This document shows positions 1 to 6,728 of a stretch of 51,111 nucleotides of DNA, piece by piece (position 1 is the first letter of the stretch; each line of letters starts with the position of its first letter). The position numbers were made by a program, and so were the translations under genes. Origin of the DNA: an uncultured Clostridia bacterium (GTDB taxonomy: Bacteria; Bacillota; Clostridia; Christensenellales; Borkfalkiaceae); assembly GCA_947625695.1 (NCBI GenBank), contig CANQPO010000004.1, positions 1-51,111 on the forward strand. The letters are read 5' to 3'. The notes below the pieces were generated by a model. The model was not told where the DNA came from, ran no database searches, and saw only the letters and a list, made by a program, of their open reading frames with translations.

Positions 1-44
1 TATAACTAAAAATCTGCCGCGAGGCAAAACCTCGCGGCAGATTT

Positions 45-77
45 TGGAGCTACTGGCCGGACTTGAACCGGCGACCT
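45..77 (-). pseudogene. Detached tRNA-Thr 3' half (T arm, acceptor strand, CCA)
   Basis: These 33 bases equal the last 33 bases of the intact tRNA-Thr at 238-313, including the encoded CCA. Upstream of them, instead of an anticodon arm, is unrelated sequence. The fragment cannot be a working tRNA. It is followed on the minus strand by its own copy of the terminator (8-44). Confidence 0.85.
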
Positions 78-162
78 ATTGTCACCCCAAAAAATGATTG
101 CTCTCCGTTTTTTACACACCTTCTGTCCTCGTCCAATCATTTTTCGGGGACCCCGTGTATTT

Positions 163-193
163 AATCAGCAGACCTTACGGTTCAAGTACTTCC
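163..193 (+). pseudogene. Degenerate inverted tRNA-Thr fragment
   Basis: On the plus strand this stretch reads like the sense strand of the nearby tRNA-Thr: aatcagcag, then a changed seven-base segment, then ggttcaagt. It therefore points opposite to the intact gene and lies tail to tail with it across the shared terminator. The alignment is short and imperfect, so the origin is an inference. Confidence 0.5.
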
Positions 194-200
194 TATAACT

Positions 201-237
201 AAAAATCTGCCGCGAGGCAAAACCTCGCGGCAGATTT
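201..237 (-). terminator. Rho-independent terminator of tRNA-Thr(CGU)
   Basis: On the minus strand a stem ctgccgcgagg / cctcgcggcag with a five-base loop is flanked by A and T runs and starts immediately after the tRNA CCA. An identical copy lies at 8-44. Confidence 0.9.
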
Positions 238-313
238 TGGAGCTACTGGCCGGACTTGAACCGGCGACCTGCTGATTACGAATCAGCTGCTCTACCGACT
301 GAGCCACAGTAGC
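238..313 (-). tRNA. tRNA-Thr, anticodon CGU
   Basis: This 76-nt gene folds into a full cloverleaf. The acceptor GCTACTG pairs with CAGTAGC, the D stem is GCTC/GAGC, the anticodon stem GCTGA/TCAGC encloses loop TTCGTAA (anticodon CGT, reading ACG), and the T stem GCCGG/CCGGC encloses TTCAAGT. CCA is encoded. It is expressed from the promoter at 444-472, which first crosses a decayed tRNA copy (331-396), and ends in the terminator at 201-237. Confidence 0.95.
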
Positions 314-330
314 ATATAGACAATTTATCC

Positions 331-396
331 CTCGCCGGTTACACCGGCGACCGTTGACTTACGAATCAGCTGCTCTGTAGTCAGAGCCACAGTAGC
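331..396 (-). pseudogene. Decayed tRNA-Thr copy between promoter and intact tRNA-Thr
   Basis: The 5' half matches tRNA-Thr(CGU): acceptor strand GCTACTG, a D arm with GCTC/GAGC and the anticodon region GCTGATTCGTAA. The anticodon stem is then broken, the T loop is reduced from seven to five bases (TGTAA), and there is no 3' acceptor strand or CCA. It lies inside the transcribed leader of the working tRNA gene. Confidence 0.8.
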
Positions 397-443
397 ATTT
401 AAAGTAATGCACACAACAACTGCCGAAATTCAACAGCTCTTTC

Positions 444-472
444 ATTATATGGGAAACGCAAAAAAAAGGCAA
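444..472 (-). promoter_or_regulatory. Promoter of the tRNA-Thr(CGU) locus
   Basis: The minus strand shows -35 TTGCCT, a 17-base spacer and -10 TATAAT, about 50 bases before the decayed tRNA copy and 130 before the intact tRNA. Confidence 0.75.
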
Positions 473-524
473 GCGTTTTTGCGATAAAATTTACAACTTT
501 TTATTTTGCTTTTTGCGCATGCAA

Positions 525-553
525 AGAGGCCTCCGCGCGGGGCGGAAACCTCT
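525..553 (-). terminator. Probable terminator of the beta-helix surface protein gene
   Basis: A 12-bp stem (agaggcctccgc with its complement, two G-U pairs, five-base loop) lies about 45 bases past the stop codon at 597. The T run after it is short, so efficiency is uncertain. Confidence 0.5.
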
Positions 554-596
554 GAAAGTTCTCTTAAAATCACTTAAGCCTCATGTGCGCCGCCGT

Positions 597-2309
597 TTAT
601 TCGGCGTGCTCCGCATTTTTCTCTTTCTTTTTTCTCTTGCCCTTGAAACCGTCCGTGTAAATCCCCACGAACACGAGCGCGATGAGGAAGAGCCCCGAGA
701 GCACGACGACCGCGATAAATCCGCCTTCGAACACCTCGCCGTTCTGCCCCGTTCCGCCCTGTCCTGCGCCGCCCTGACTTGCAGAGACGCCGTCTACGCG
801 GAAAGAGACCTGCGCAGTGTACGCCGTGCCGTTCACCGTGTAGGTGATCTGACGCACCGTGTTGGACTTTGTGAAGGGCGAACGATCGACTGTGTAGTTT
901 CTGATCTCGGCGGTGTGACCGTCTTTAAAAGTCGCTTTTACGACCATTCCCGCAAAATCGGGCGTTTCGTCGAGGGCGTAATCGAGCTTTGCAGGCATCG
1001 TTTCGACAAAGATGCCCGTGGGTTCCTGCATGCCGACGGTGAGCGTTCCGTTCTCGAAAAAGATCTCATAAGCGGGATCGTCCGCGGTGATCCCCTGCGT
1101 GTTCCCCTTGTAATCTTTGCAGATCACGCCGTAGGAAGAACAGTTGAACCCAATCTCCCCCGAGAAATCATCTTTAAGAGAGAGTGCGCTGTCGCTGAAA
1201 AAGTTGACGTTATCGGCGTTTTCACCGCGCAGATTTTGCTTGACCGAAGCGGTCCCGCCGAACACGGCTTCCGCGCCGCCGTCCACCGAGACGCCGCCCC
1301 CGCCGACCGCCGTATTGCCGCTGATCGTGCCGCCCGTCATCTGGAAGAGTCCGCCCCGTCCGACCTTAATGCCGCCGCCGAGCGAGTCGGTCGCGGTGTT
1401 GGAGGAGACTGTGCCGCCCGTCATATAGAAGCGGCTGTCCCGAATGCCGACGTTCTCTTCATCGCCGAACACAAACGCGCCGCCGCCGCTCTGTGCGGTA
1501 TTTTTGGAGATCTCCGCATTTCCGCCGAAGTTCAGCGTGGCGTTTTTCCAGAGGGCGACGCCGCCGCCCATCTGCGCGGTGTTCTCATTGATCTTGCCGC
1601 TCTCCACGGTAAGGGCGGAAGAAATCTCCCCTTTCCCGTAGGCATAGACGCCGCCGCCGAACGCGACTGCGGTATTCCCCGTCACCTCGGAGAATGCGTT
1701 TTTCATGTTCAGCGTGCTTGCGAGAAGGTAAATGCCTCCGCCGAAGTCCGCTTTGTTTCCCTTTATCGTGCCGCCGCCAAGCGTTACGGTCCCTTCGTTG
1801 ACGTAGACGCCGCCGCCGCTCACACCCGTATTGCCCGAGATGGAGCCGCCCTGAAAATCGAGCGTTGCGCCCGAGACCGCGATCCCGCCGCCGAACACCG
1901 CATCTCCTCCCGTGACAGCGCCGCTCTTTGAAGAAGAGGTGTCGGTGAGGGTGAAGGTGACCCCCGTGCCCGTGACGTAGATGACCGAGCTCCCCTTTGC
2001 GCCCGTCAAAGTCTTTCCGTTGAGGTCGAGCGTCTTGCTCTCTTTGACGGACAGATGATCGAGCCCGAGAGGCTCCGAATAGGCGGACATGAGCCCTGTA
2101 AGGGTGCAATTCTCCAACAGTTTCATTGTCGTGCCCTGCCCCCACGCCGAAAGCGCCTCGTCGAAATAGCGATAGGAGACGCCGTCTACCTCGCATAAAG
2201 CGGGCGAGACCTCCGCACGGGCGGAAAGAACGGCGGGAGAGAGCGCCGCGCCGAAGAGCGCAGCCGCCATAGTGCACAGAAGTGTTTTCCCGATTCTCTT
2301 GATTTTCAC
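597..2309 (-). CDS. Secreted, membrane-anchored beta-helix repeat protein with Ig-like domain
   Basis: This 570-residue protein has an N-terminal signal peptide (about residues 1-32). Residues of about 110-380 form a series of Gly-rich repeats of the form GGG(I/V)...GNTA, like the right-handed beta-helices of polymorphic outer-membrane and adhesin-type proteins. A bacterial Ig-like module follows (about 430-505), then a Gly/Gln linker, a transmembrane helix (about 532-555) and a Lys-rich cytoplasmic tail. There is no LPxTG motif, so anchoring is probably by the C-terminal helix. Translation starts at GTG (2309) with GAGGTG six to seven bases upstream. The gene has its own promoter (2347-2375). 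Function is unknown; polysaccharide binding or adhesion would fit the fold. Confidence 0.8.
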   Translation of the reverse strand: MKIKRIGKTLLCTMAAALFGAALSPAVLSARAEVSPALCEVDGVSYRYFDEALSAWGQGTTMKLLENCTLTGLMSAYSEPLGLDHLSVKESKTLDLNGKTLTGAKGSSVIYVTGTGVTFTLTDTSSSKSGAVTGGDAVFGGGIAVSGATLDFQGGSISGNTGVSGGGVYVNEGTVTLGGGTIKGNKADFGGGIYLLASTLNMKNAFSEVTGNTAVAFGGGVYAYGKGEISSALTVESGKINENTAQMGGGVALWKNATLNFGGNAEISKNTAQSGGGAFVFGDEENVGIRDSRFYMTGGTVSSNTATDSLGGGIKVGRGGLFQMTGGTISGNTAVGGGGVSVDGGAEAVFGGTASVKQNLRGENADNVNFFSDSALSLKDDFSGEIGFNCSSYGVICKDYKGNTQGITADDPAYEIFFENGTLTVGMQEPTGIFVETMPAKLDYALDETPDFAGMVVKATFKDGHTAEIRNYTVDRSPFTKSNTVRQITYTVNGTAYTAQVSFRVDGVSASQGGAGQGGTGQNGEVFEGGFIAVVVLSGLFLIALVFVGIYTDGFKGKRKKKEKNAEHAE

Positions 2310-2346
2310 AATGGCACCTCACAAACGAAACAAAATTTGCGAATAT

Positions 2347-2375
2347 ATTATAACACAAAAGAAAAGAAATTGCAA
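2347..2375 (-). promoter_or_regulatory. Promoter of the beta-helix surface protein gene
   Basis: The minus strand has -35 TTGCAA, a 17-base spacer and -10 TATAAT. The transcript would begin about 30 bases before the GTG start. Confidence 0.75.
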
Positions 2376-2394
2376 CGGTTCAAGGAAAATATGC

Positions 2395-2416
2395 CCTGAT
2401 TTTTCAAAAAATCAGG
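2395..2416 (-). terminator. Hairpin overlapping the stop codon of the MBL-fold gene
   Basis: A 10-bp perfect inverted repeat, cctgattttt and its complement with a two-base centre, overlaps the stop codon at 2412-2414 and is followed by a T-rich stretch on the minus strand. It probably ends the sugar-utilisation transcript. Confidence 0.5.
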
Positions 2417-3602
2417 CCCTGTTTGCCTTGTACCAGTCGGTATCCTTCAATTTTACCGAATTGTTGCTCCCCGTCAGCGAAAAATCAACGCCGTTCGAGC
2501 GCACAACGATGTTGCCGTTCATCGAAGTATAGTTCCACTTCTCCTTGGCAAGATCGACGTCCGTCGCCAAAGTTGTGACGTAGATGTTGTCCGTATATTT
2601 CATGATCCGTTGCAACGCGGCGAGCGTGGGGAAGGTGTTGTTATTGTTCGACGTATATTCGGGCGAACCCGCGCAGCAGCACACGCAGACGTACTCGGGC
2701 TTGATGACGCCAAGCAGCGCCTCGGAGGAAGAGGTCTTGCTGCCGTGGTGCCCCGCCTTGTAGAGCTTGCACTGCGGGAGCTCGTTGTACTGCACGAGGT
2801 ATTCCTCCCCCTCGCCCTCGAGATCGCCCGTGAAGAGATAGTTGTACTCTCCCTGCTGAATATACATGCAGACTGAATAATTATTCTCGTTGCTCGTCTT
2901 GTGGTCGTAGTAATAATTATAGAGGAAGTTCATGCTCACCCCCTCGCCGAGGGAGTAGGAGCGCTTCGCCCCGCCTTCATTGTTGTAGCATTGGAGGGCG
3001 GTATAGTGCACCGCGCCCGCCTCCACCTCCGCGTCCCGCGCCGCAACGTAGCGGCCATAGGTCTTGGAAGTGCTGTTCGTCAACGGGAAGTCGATGATCG
3101 TCTCGCATTCGTACCGCTCGAAGAGGCTCTTATAGGTGGTGTTCCCCGCAAACGCCGCAATGTGGTCCTGATGCCCGTGGGTGACGATGACGTATTCGAG
3201 CACGCCGTCGGTGCAATAGCCGTCCACATATTTCTCGATGGTGTCGGCGGAATTTTCGCGCGAGCCGCCGTCGATGAGCACATCCACGTCGCCATATTGA
3301 ATAAATATACAGTCGCCCGCATATTTGTTGCCGAGCTCGAGGAAGTGGATTGTGAGCTCTTGCTTTGTCGCCGTGCCGCCCGAGGGGTCAGCGGTTGAAC
3401 CGCCAGAAGGTTCACTGCTCGAGGAGCCGCCCGAAACATCGCCCGAGGGATCGGTGGTAGAAGCGCCGCCGTTGAGTTCCTCGTTCTTCTTTGCGCGGTA
3501 CACAAAGAAGTACCAACACGCCGCAGCAACCAGCGCGATCACGAGCACAACAATGATAATTGTAAGGATAACAGAGTTTCTTTTGCTTTTTCTTTTTGCC
3601 AT
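2412..3602 (-). CDS. Extracytoplasmic metallo-beta-lactamase-fold hydrolase (ComEC C-terminal type)
   Basis: This 396-residue protein has a basic N terminus, one transmembrane helix (about 12-33) and a Ser/Gly/Thr/Pro-rich linker (about 40-80). An MBL-fold domain follows with the metal motif THGHQDH, a second His in AGHHGSK and an Asp in FTGDLEG. This arrangement resembles the hydrolase domain attached to ComEC competence channels, but no channel part is present. The domain should face outside the cell. The gene starts 25 bases after the arabinofuranosidase stop, and no clear Shine-Dalgarno sequence precedes its ATG. It is the last gene of the minus-strand sugar cluster. Substrate unknown; extracellular nucleic acid or phosphoester hydrolysis is possible. 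Confidence 0.8.
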   Translation of the reverse strand: MAKRKSKRNSVILTIIIVVLVIALVAAACWYFFVYRAKKNEELNGGASTTDPSGDVSGGSSSSEPSGGSTADPSGGTATKQELTIHFLELGNKYAGDCIFIQYGDVDVLIDGGSRENSADTIEKYVDGYCTDGVLEYVIVTHGHQDHIAAFAGNTTYKSLFERYECETIIDFPLTNSTSKTYGRYVAARDAEVEAGAVHYTALQCYNNEGGAKRSYSLGEGVSMNFLYNYYYDHKTSNENNYSVCMYIQQGEYNYLFTGDLEGEGEEYLVQYNELPQCKLYKAGHHGSKTSSSEALLGVIKPEYVCVCCCAGSPEYTSNNNNTFPTLAALQRIMKYTDNIYVTTLATDVDLAKEKWNYTSMNGNIVVRSNGVDFSLTGSNNSVKLKDTDWYKANRA

Positions 3603-3627
3603 AGTTTTAATTTTTTATACGATAGTA

Positions 3628-5154
3628 TTAAGCGGAGAACTTCAAAAAGCTCCAGCTCATGGGGGGAAGTTCAAGAGAGACGCGCGAACCGTCCTTGACG
3701 TTCGGAAGTTCCTTTTCGTGCGGGCGCACGCTCTCCTTTTCGAAGGTGTTGACGGCGCCAAGGTCGCTCGACGTCATCTCGATATATTCGCTCGGTTTGA
3801 GGTTCCCGAAAGAGCGCAGTTCAAGCTCCACTCCCCTCTTCTCCTGCGCATAGTTGCAGAGGGAGACGACGACGGTGCGGGTTGCGGGGTCAAAGTTGAC
3901 CGCCTCGTTGATATAGCGCGCCTTTCCGTACATGTTCTCAAAGGTATCGCTGTCGGAGAAGGTGCGCACCGTTTCGCCGCGGGCATTGTTCGAAAGATAT
4001 TTGAAGGGATAGAAGGTGGTCTGGCGCAGGGTCCCTCCCCCCTTCTTCGTCATGATGGGCGCAATGACGTTGACGAGCTGCGCAAGGCACCCGATGTGCA
4101 CGATGTCGCAGTTGTTGAGGAGGGTGTTCATGAGTCCCGCAAAGACGAGCATGTCGCGGAAGGTGTACACGTCCTCGAGAATGTGCGGCGCCCTTTTCCA
4201 GAGCGGTTCGGTGCGCTCGGCCGACTGCGTCCAGATGTTCCACTCGTCAAAGGAGATGTGCACCTGCTTTTTGGAGCGCACCTTTGCGCGGACGTACTCG
4301 ATGGTCGCCTTTAAGGTGTTGATGTACTCGTTCATGTCGTCCGCCGCGCCGAGGAAATCTTCGAGCGGGTCGTCCGTCTCCTCGCTGTACTCGTAGTAGC
4401 GGTGCATGGAGAGGTAATCGACGTGCTTATAGGTATGCTCGAGCACGACCCTGTCCCACTCGGGGAAGGTCTTCATCTCGTGGGTGGAGGAGCCCGAGAC
4501 GATGAGCTTGAGCCTGCCGTTTATCGCCGTTTTTTCCGTCTCGCCGTTCGTCCAGCGCATGACCTTGGCGGCTTCGAGCGCCTTTTTGCCGTACTCGTCC
4601 GCCGTGAGGTGCCCGATCTGCCACGGGCCGTCCATCTCGTTGCCGATGCACCAATACTTGACGTTGTAGGGTTCCTCCGCGCCGTTTGCACGACGGTAGT
4701 CGGAGATGGTCGTGCCGCCCGCGTGGTTGCAGTATTCCACGAGCTGCGCCGCGTCCTTGATGGTTCCCGTACCCATATTCACCGCCATCATGGGGGTGAT
4801 GCCCGTCTTTTTGCACCACTTCATGAACTCGTCCGTGCCGAACTCGTTGGGCTCGGTGGTGTGCCACGCGAGGTCGAGGCGGGTGGGACGGCTTTCCTTG
4901 GGCCCCACGCCGTCCCGCCAATCGTACCCCGAGACGAAATTCCCGCCCGGGTAGCGCACGATGGGCACGTTGAGCTCCTTGATGAGCTTAATGACGTCGC
5001 CGCGGAAGCCGTTTTCATCCGCAGTTTTATGGGTCGGCTCGTAAATGCCCTCGTACACCGCTCTTCCGAGGTGCTCGAGAAAGGAGCCGTATAAAGTAGG
5101 CTGCACCTTTCCGATGACGAGGTTTGCGTCCGCAAAAATTTTGATCGTTTTCAT
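3628..5154 (-). CDS. abfA: Alpha-N-arabinofuranosidase, GH51
   Basis: This 508-residue enzyme removes terminal alpha-L-arabinofuranosyl groups from arabinan or arabinoxylan oligosaccharides. It matches GH51 over its whole length: the N-terminal YGSFLEHLGR, the acid/base Glu in GNEMDG (Glu173) and the nucleophile Glu in SFDEWNIW (Glu304), followed by a C-terminal beta-sandwich. No signal peptide is present, so it acts in the cytoplasm on imported oligosaccharides. The start has a strong AGGAGG four bases upstream. It is co-oriented with araBDA, which supports arabinose release feeding L-arabinose isomerase. Confidence 0.95.
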   Translation of the reverse strand: MKTIKIFADANLVIGKVQPTLYGSFLEHLGRAVYEGIYEPTHKTADENGFRGDVIKLIKELNVPIVRYPGGNFVSGYDWRDGVGPKESRPTRLDLAWHTTEPNEFGTDEFMKWCKKTGITPMMAVNMGTGTIKDAAQLVEYCNHAGGTTISDYRRANGAEEPYNVKYWCIGNEMDGPWQIGHLTADEYGKKALEAAKVMRWTNGETEKTAINGRLKLIVSGSSTHEMKTFPEWDRVVLEHTYKHVDYLSMHRYYEYSEETDDPLEDFLGAADDMNEYINTLKATIEYVRAKVRSKKQVHISFDEWNIWTQSAERTEPLWKRAPHILEDVYTFRDMLVFAGLMNTLLNNCDIVHIGCLAQLVNVIAPIMTKKGGGTLRQTTFYPFKYLSNNARGETVRTFSDSDTFENMYGKARYINEAVNFDPATRTVVVSLCNYAQEKRGVELELRSFGNLKPSEYIEMTSSDLGAVNTFEKESVRPHEKELPNVKDGSRVSLELPPMSWSFLKFSA

Positions 5155-5163
5155 CTTTCCTCC

Positions 5164-5508
5164 TTATGCCAAACCGAAGAGCATGACGATGTTTCCCGCC
5201 GCCTCGGTGATGTTGCGCAAAAATTTGTTGACCGCCGTCTGCGCGCCCCTGTCCACTTCCCCGTTCTCGGTCGTGCGCAGAACCGCGACGATCATGTCGA
5301 AATTGCGGTAGATGACCTCGCAGTCGGGGTCGATGGTCTTGAATGCGTCGTCCTCGCTCCCGTGCTGGATGCGGTACATCTCCTTTATGGTTGCATTCAT
5401 GTCGGTGAACGTCTCCGTATTGCCCGTGTCAAAAAGCGTTTTGAGCTGTTTGCTCAGCTGGGCGAGCAGGTCCACAAATTCCACGAGTTGTTCGTTGTTC
5501 TCTTCCAT
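5164..5508 (-). CDS. Uncharacterised small helical protein in the sugar cluster
   Basis: This is a 114-residue soluble, acidic, probably all-helical protein with no recognised domain, signal peptide or metal motif. The chosen ATG overlaps the stop of the pyrophosphorylase gene (TGATG) and has GGGGTG about eight bases upstream; a GTG one codon earlier is also possible. It lies nine bases before the arabinofuranosidase gene, so it is almost certainly cotranscribed and translationally coupled. I do not recognise the family. Confidence 0.75.
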   Translation of the reverse strand: MEENNEQLVEFVDLLAQLSKQLKTLFDTGNTETFTDMNATIKEMYRIQHGSEDDAFKTIDPDCEVIYRNFDMIVAVLRTTENGEVDRGAQTAVNKFLRNITEAAGNIVMLFGLA

Positions 5509-6728
5509 CACAGTTTCACCCCGTTTTGCTTTAAGAGTTCGCGCGCGCTCTCCACGCTGTCCACCCCCGTCTTGTTCTTGACGGGCGCAAATTCGTGCTC
5601 GCGCACCACTTCGTAGGGAAGGCAGCTTCCCATGAGTTTGATCATATCGAGAATGAGGCTCTCGAACTTGTATCCGTTGACCTCCTCGGGGCGGACAAGC
5701 TCTCCTTTTTCATTCAAGTGCGGCACTTTTTTTTGGACGACGTGCACGGGAATGCGCTTCTGGGCGATCTCTTCGAGTTTCTTGCGTTCAAACAGATAGT
5801 TTAGAATGACGCCGTGGCGGTATAGAAGCCGCCCCTCCTTGTCCCGCGCCGTTGCCATGTCCTCGGAGAGTTCATAGTATTCGACGACGGCGGGAAGCCC
5901 GTTCTCGAGGCAGAGCACCCCCACCTTCTCGTGCGGTTCCGCCTTGGAGACGACCTTCGCCCCGCTCTTTTTTCCGCTTAAAATGGTCGCGCCGACAAAG
6001 GCGGGGTCGGCGATGCGCTGCAGGACGTTGTCCACCGCGAACACGTTGAGCCACTCCACCGCGGGGAACTCCTTTAATATCCCCGTGCGCGCGAGGGAGG
6101 AATACCACCCCCCGTTGCCGTTGGGAGAGAGAGCGAGCCTGCCCTTCTCTTCGAGGAAGAGCTTGCCCTCGAAGTCCACGGCGGGAGCCATGTCCTGCGT
6201 AAAAAAGCGCACGAATTCGCGCGGATAGCCGAAAAAGCCGTGCCTCTTTAAAAATTCTTTGGTCTCGGCGTCGTTTTTTTCGCTCGTCATGATGAAAAGA
6301 GGCACGAACGCCCCCGCATGGCTTGTGACTTCCAAGAGGTTCTTGATGAGGCGCTCGAAGATATATAAGGGGTGGGTGAGCCCGATATCATACGCTCCCT
6401 TCGGCGCGTCCGAACCGAGCCGCGTCCCCTGCCCACCTGCGAGCAGTACCGCGGCGACCTTTCCCTCCTTGATCGCCTGCTCTCCTACCTTGCGGAAAAC
6501 GTTGCAATCGCGCGCGATCTCCAAAAGAGAAATTCCCTCGATGGGCTCGATCTTCCCCTTTCCGCTCAGGTCCTCGGGGTGCTTCCAGAGCTCGAGCTGT
6601 TCCCAGTCGATATTCTCGATCTGCGCTACAAGGGAAGTTTTCTCCTCTTCGCCGAGCTCTCCCCAAAAGCGGAGAACGTGTTCCTGCCCGTGCTCGCATA
6701 GCGTTCTTAATAGCTTGTCATGCGTCAT
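5508..6728 (-). CDS. UDP-sugar pyrophosphorylase, UDPGP type 1 (eukaryotic-like) family
   Basis: This 406-residue protein transfers uridylyl from UTP to a sugar-1-phosphate. The nucleotide-binding motif LAGGQGTRLGSDAPKG is at residues 96-111, with the activating Lys at 110. The family includes UDP-GlcNAc/GalNAc, UDP-glucose and broad UDP-sugar pyrophosphorylases; specificity cannot be read from the motif. The start at 6728 is supported by GGAGAAG about six bases upstream and overlaps the end of the alpha-galactosidase gene by 11 bases. Coupling to alpha-galactosidase suggests a role in activating galactose-1-phosphate or an arabinose phosphate. That is an inference, since no galactokinase is in the window. 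Confidence 0.85.
   Translation of the reverse strand: MTHDKLLRTLCEHGQEHVLRFWGELGEEEKTSLVAQIENIDWEQLELWKHPEDLSGKGKIEPIEGISLLEIARDCNVFRKVGEQAIKEGKVAAVLLAGGQGTRLGSDAPKGAYDIGLTHPLYIFERLIKNLLEVTSHAGAFVPLFIMTSEKNDAETKEFLKRHGFFGYPREFVRFFTQDMAPAVDFEGKLFLEEKGRLALSPNGNGGWYSSLARTGILKEFPAVEWLNVFAVDNVLQRIADPAFVGATILSGKKSGAKVVSKAEPHEKVGVLCLENGLPAVVEYYELSEDMATARDKEGRLLYRHGVILNYLFERKKLEEIAQKRIPVHVVQKKVPHLNEKGELVRPEEVNGYKFESLILDMIKLMGSCLPYEVVREHEFAPVKNKTGVDSVESARELLKQNGVKL

Larger units (their letters stand above)
1..270. repeat. Direct repeat of tRNA-Thr 3' end plus terminator (1-77 and 194-270)
   Basis: Positions 1-77 and 194-270 are the same 77-base sequence. On the minus strand it holds the T arm, 3' acceptor strand and CCA of tRNA-Thr followed by a rho-independent terminator. 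Only the copy at 194-270 continues into a full tRNA. The 116 bases between (78-193) hold an imperfect 16-base inverted repeat (arms near 93-108 and 134-149, ccccaaaaaatgattg against its complement) and an inverted tRNA fragment at 163-193. The window edge cuts the pattern, so more copies may lie to the left. Confidence 0.9.
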
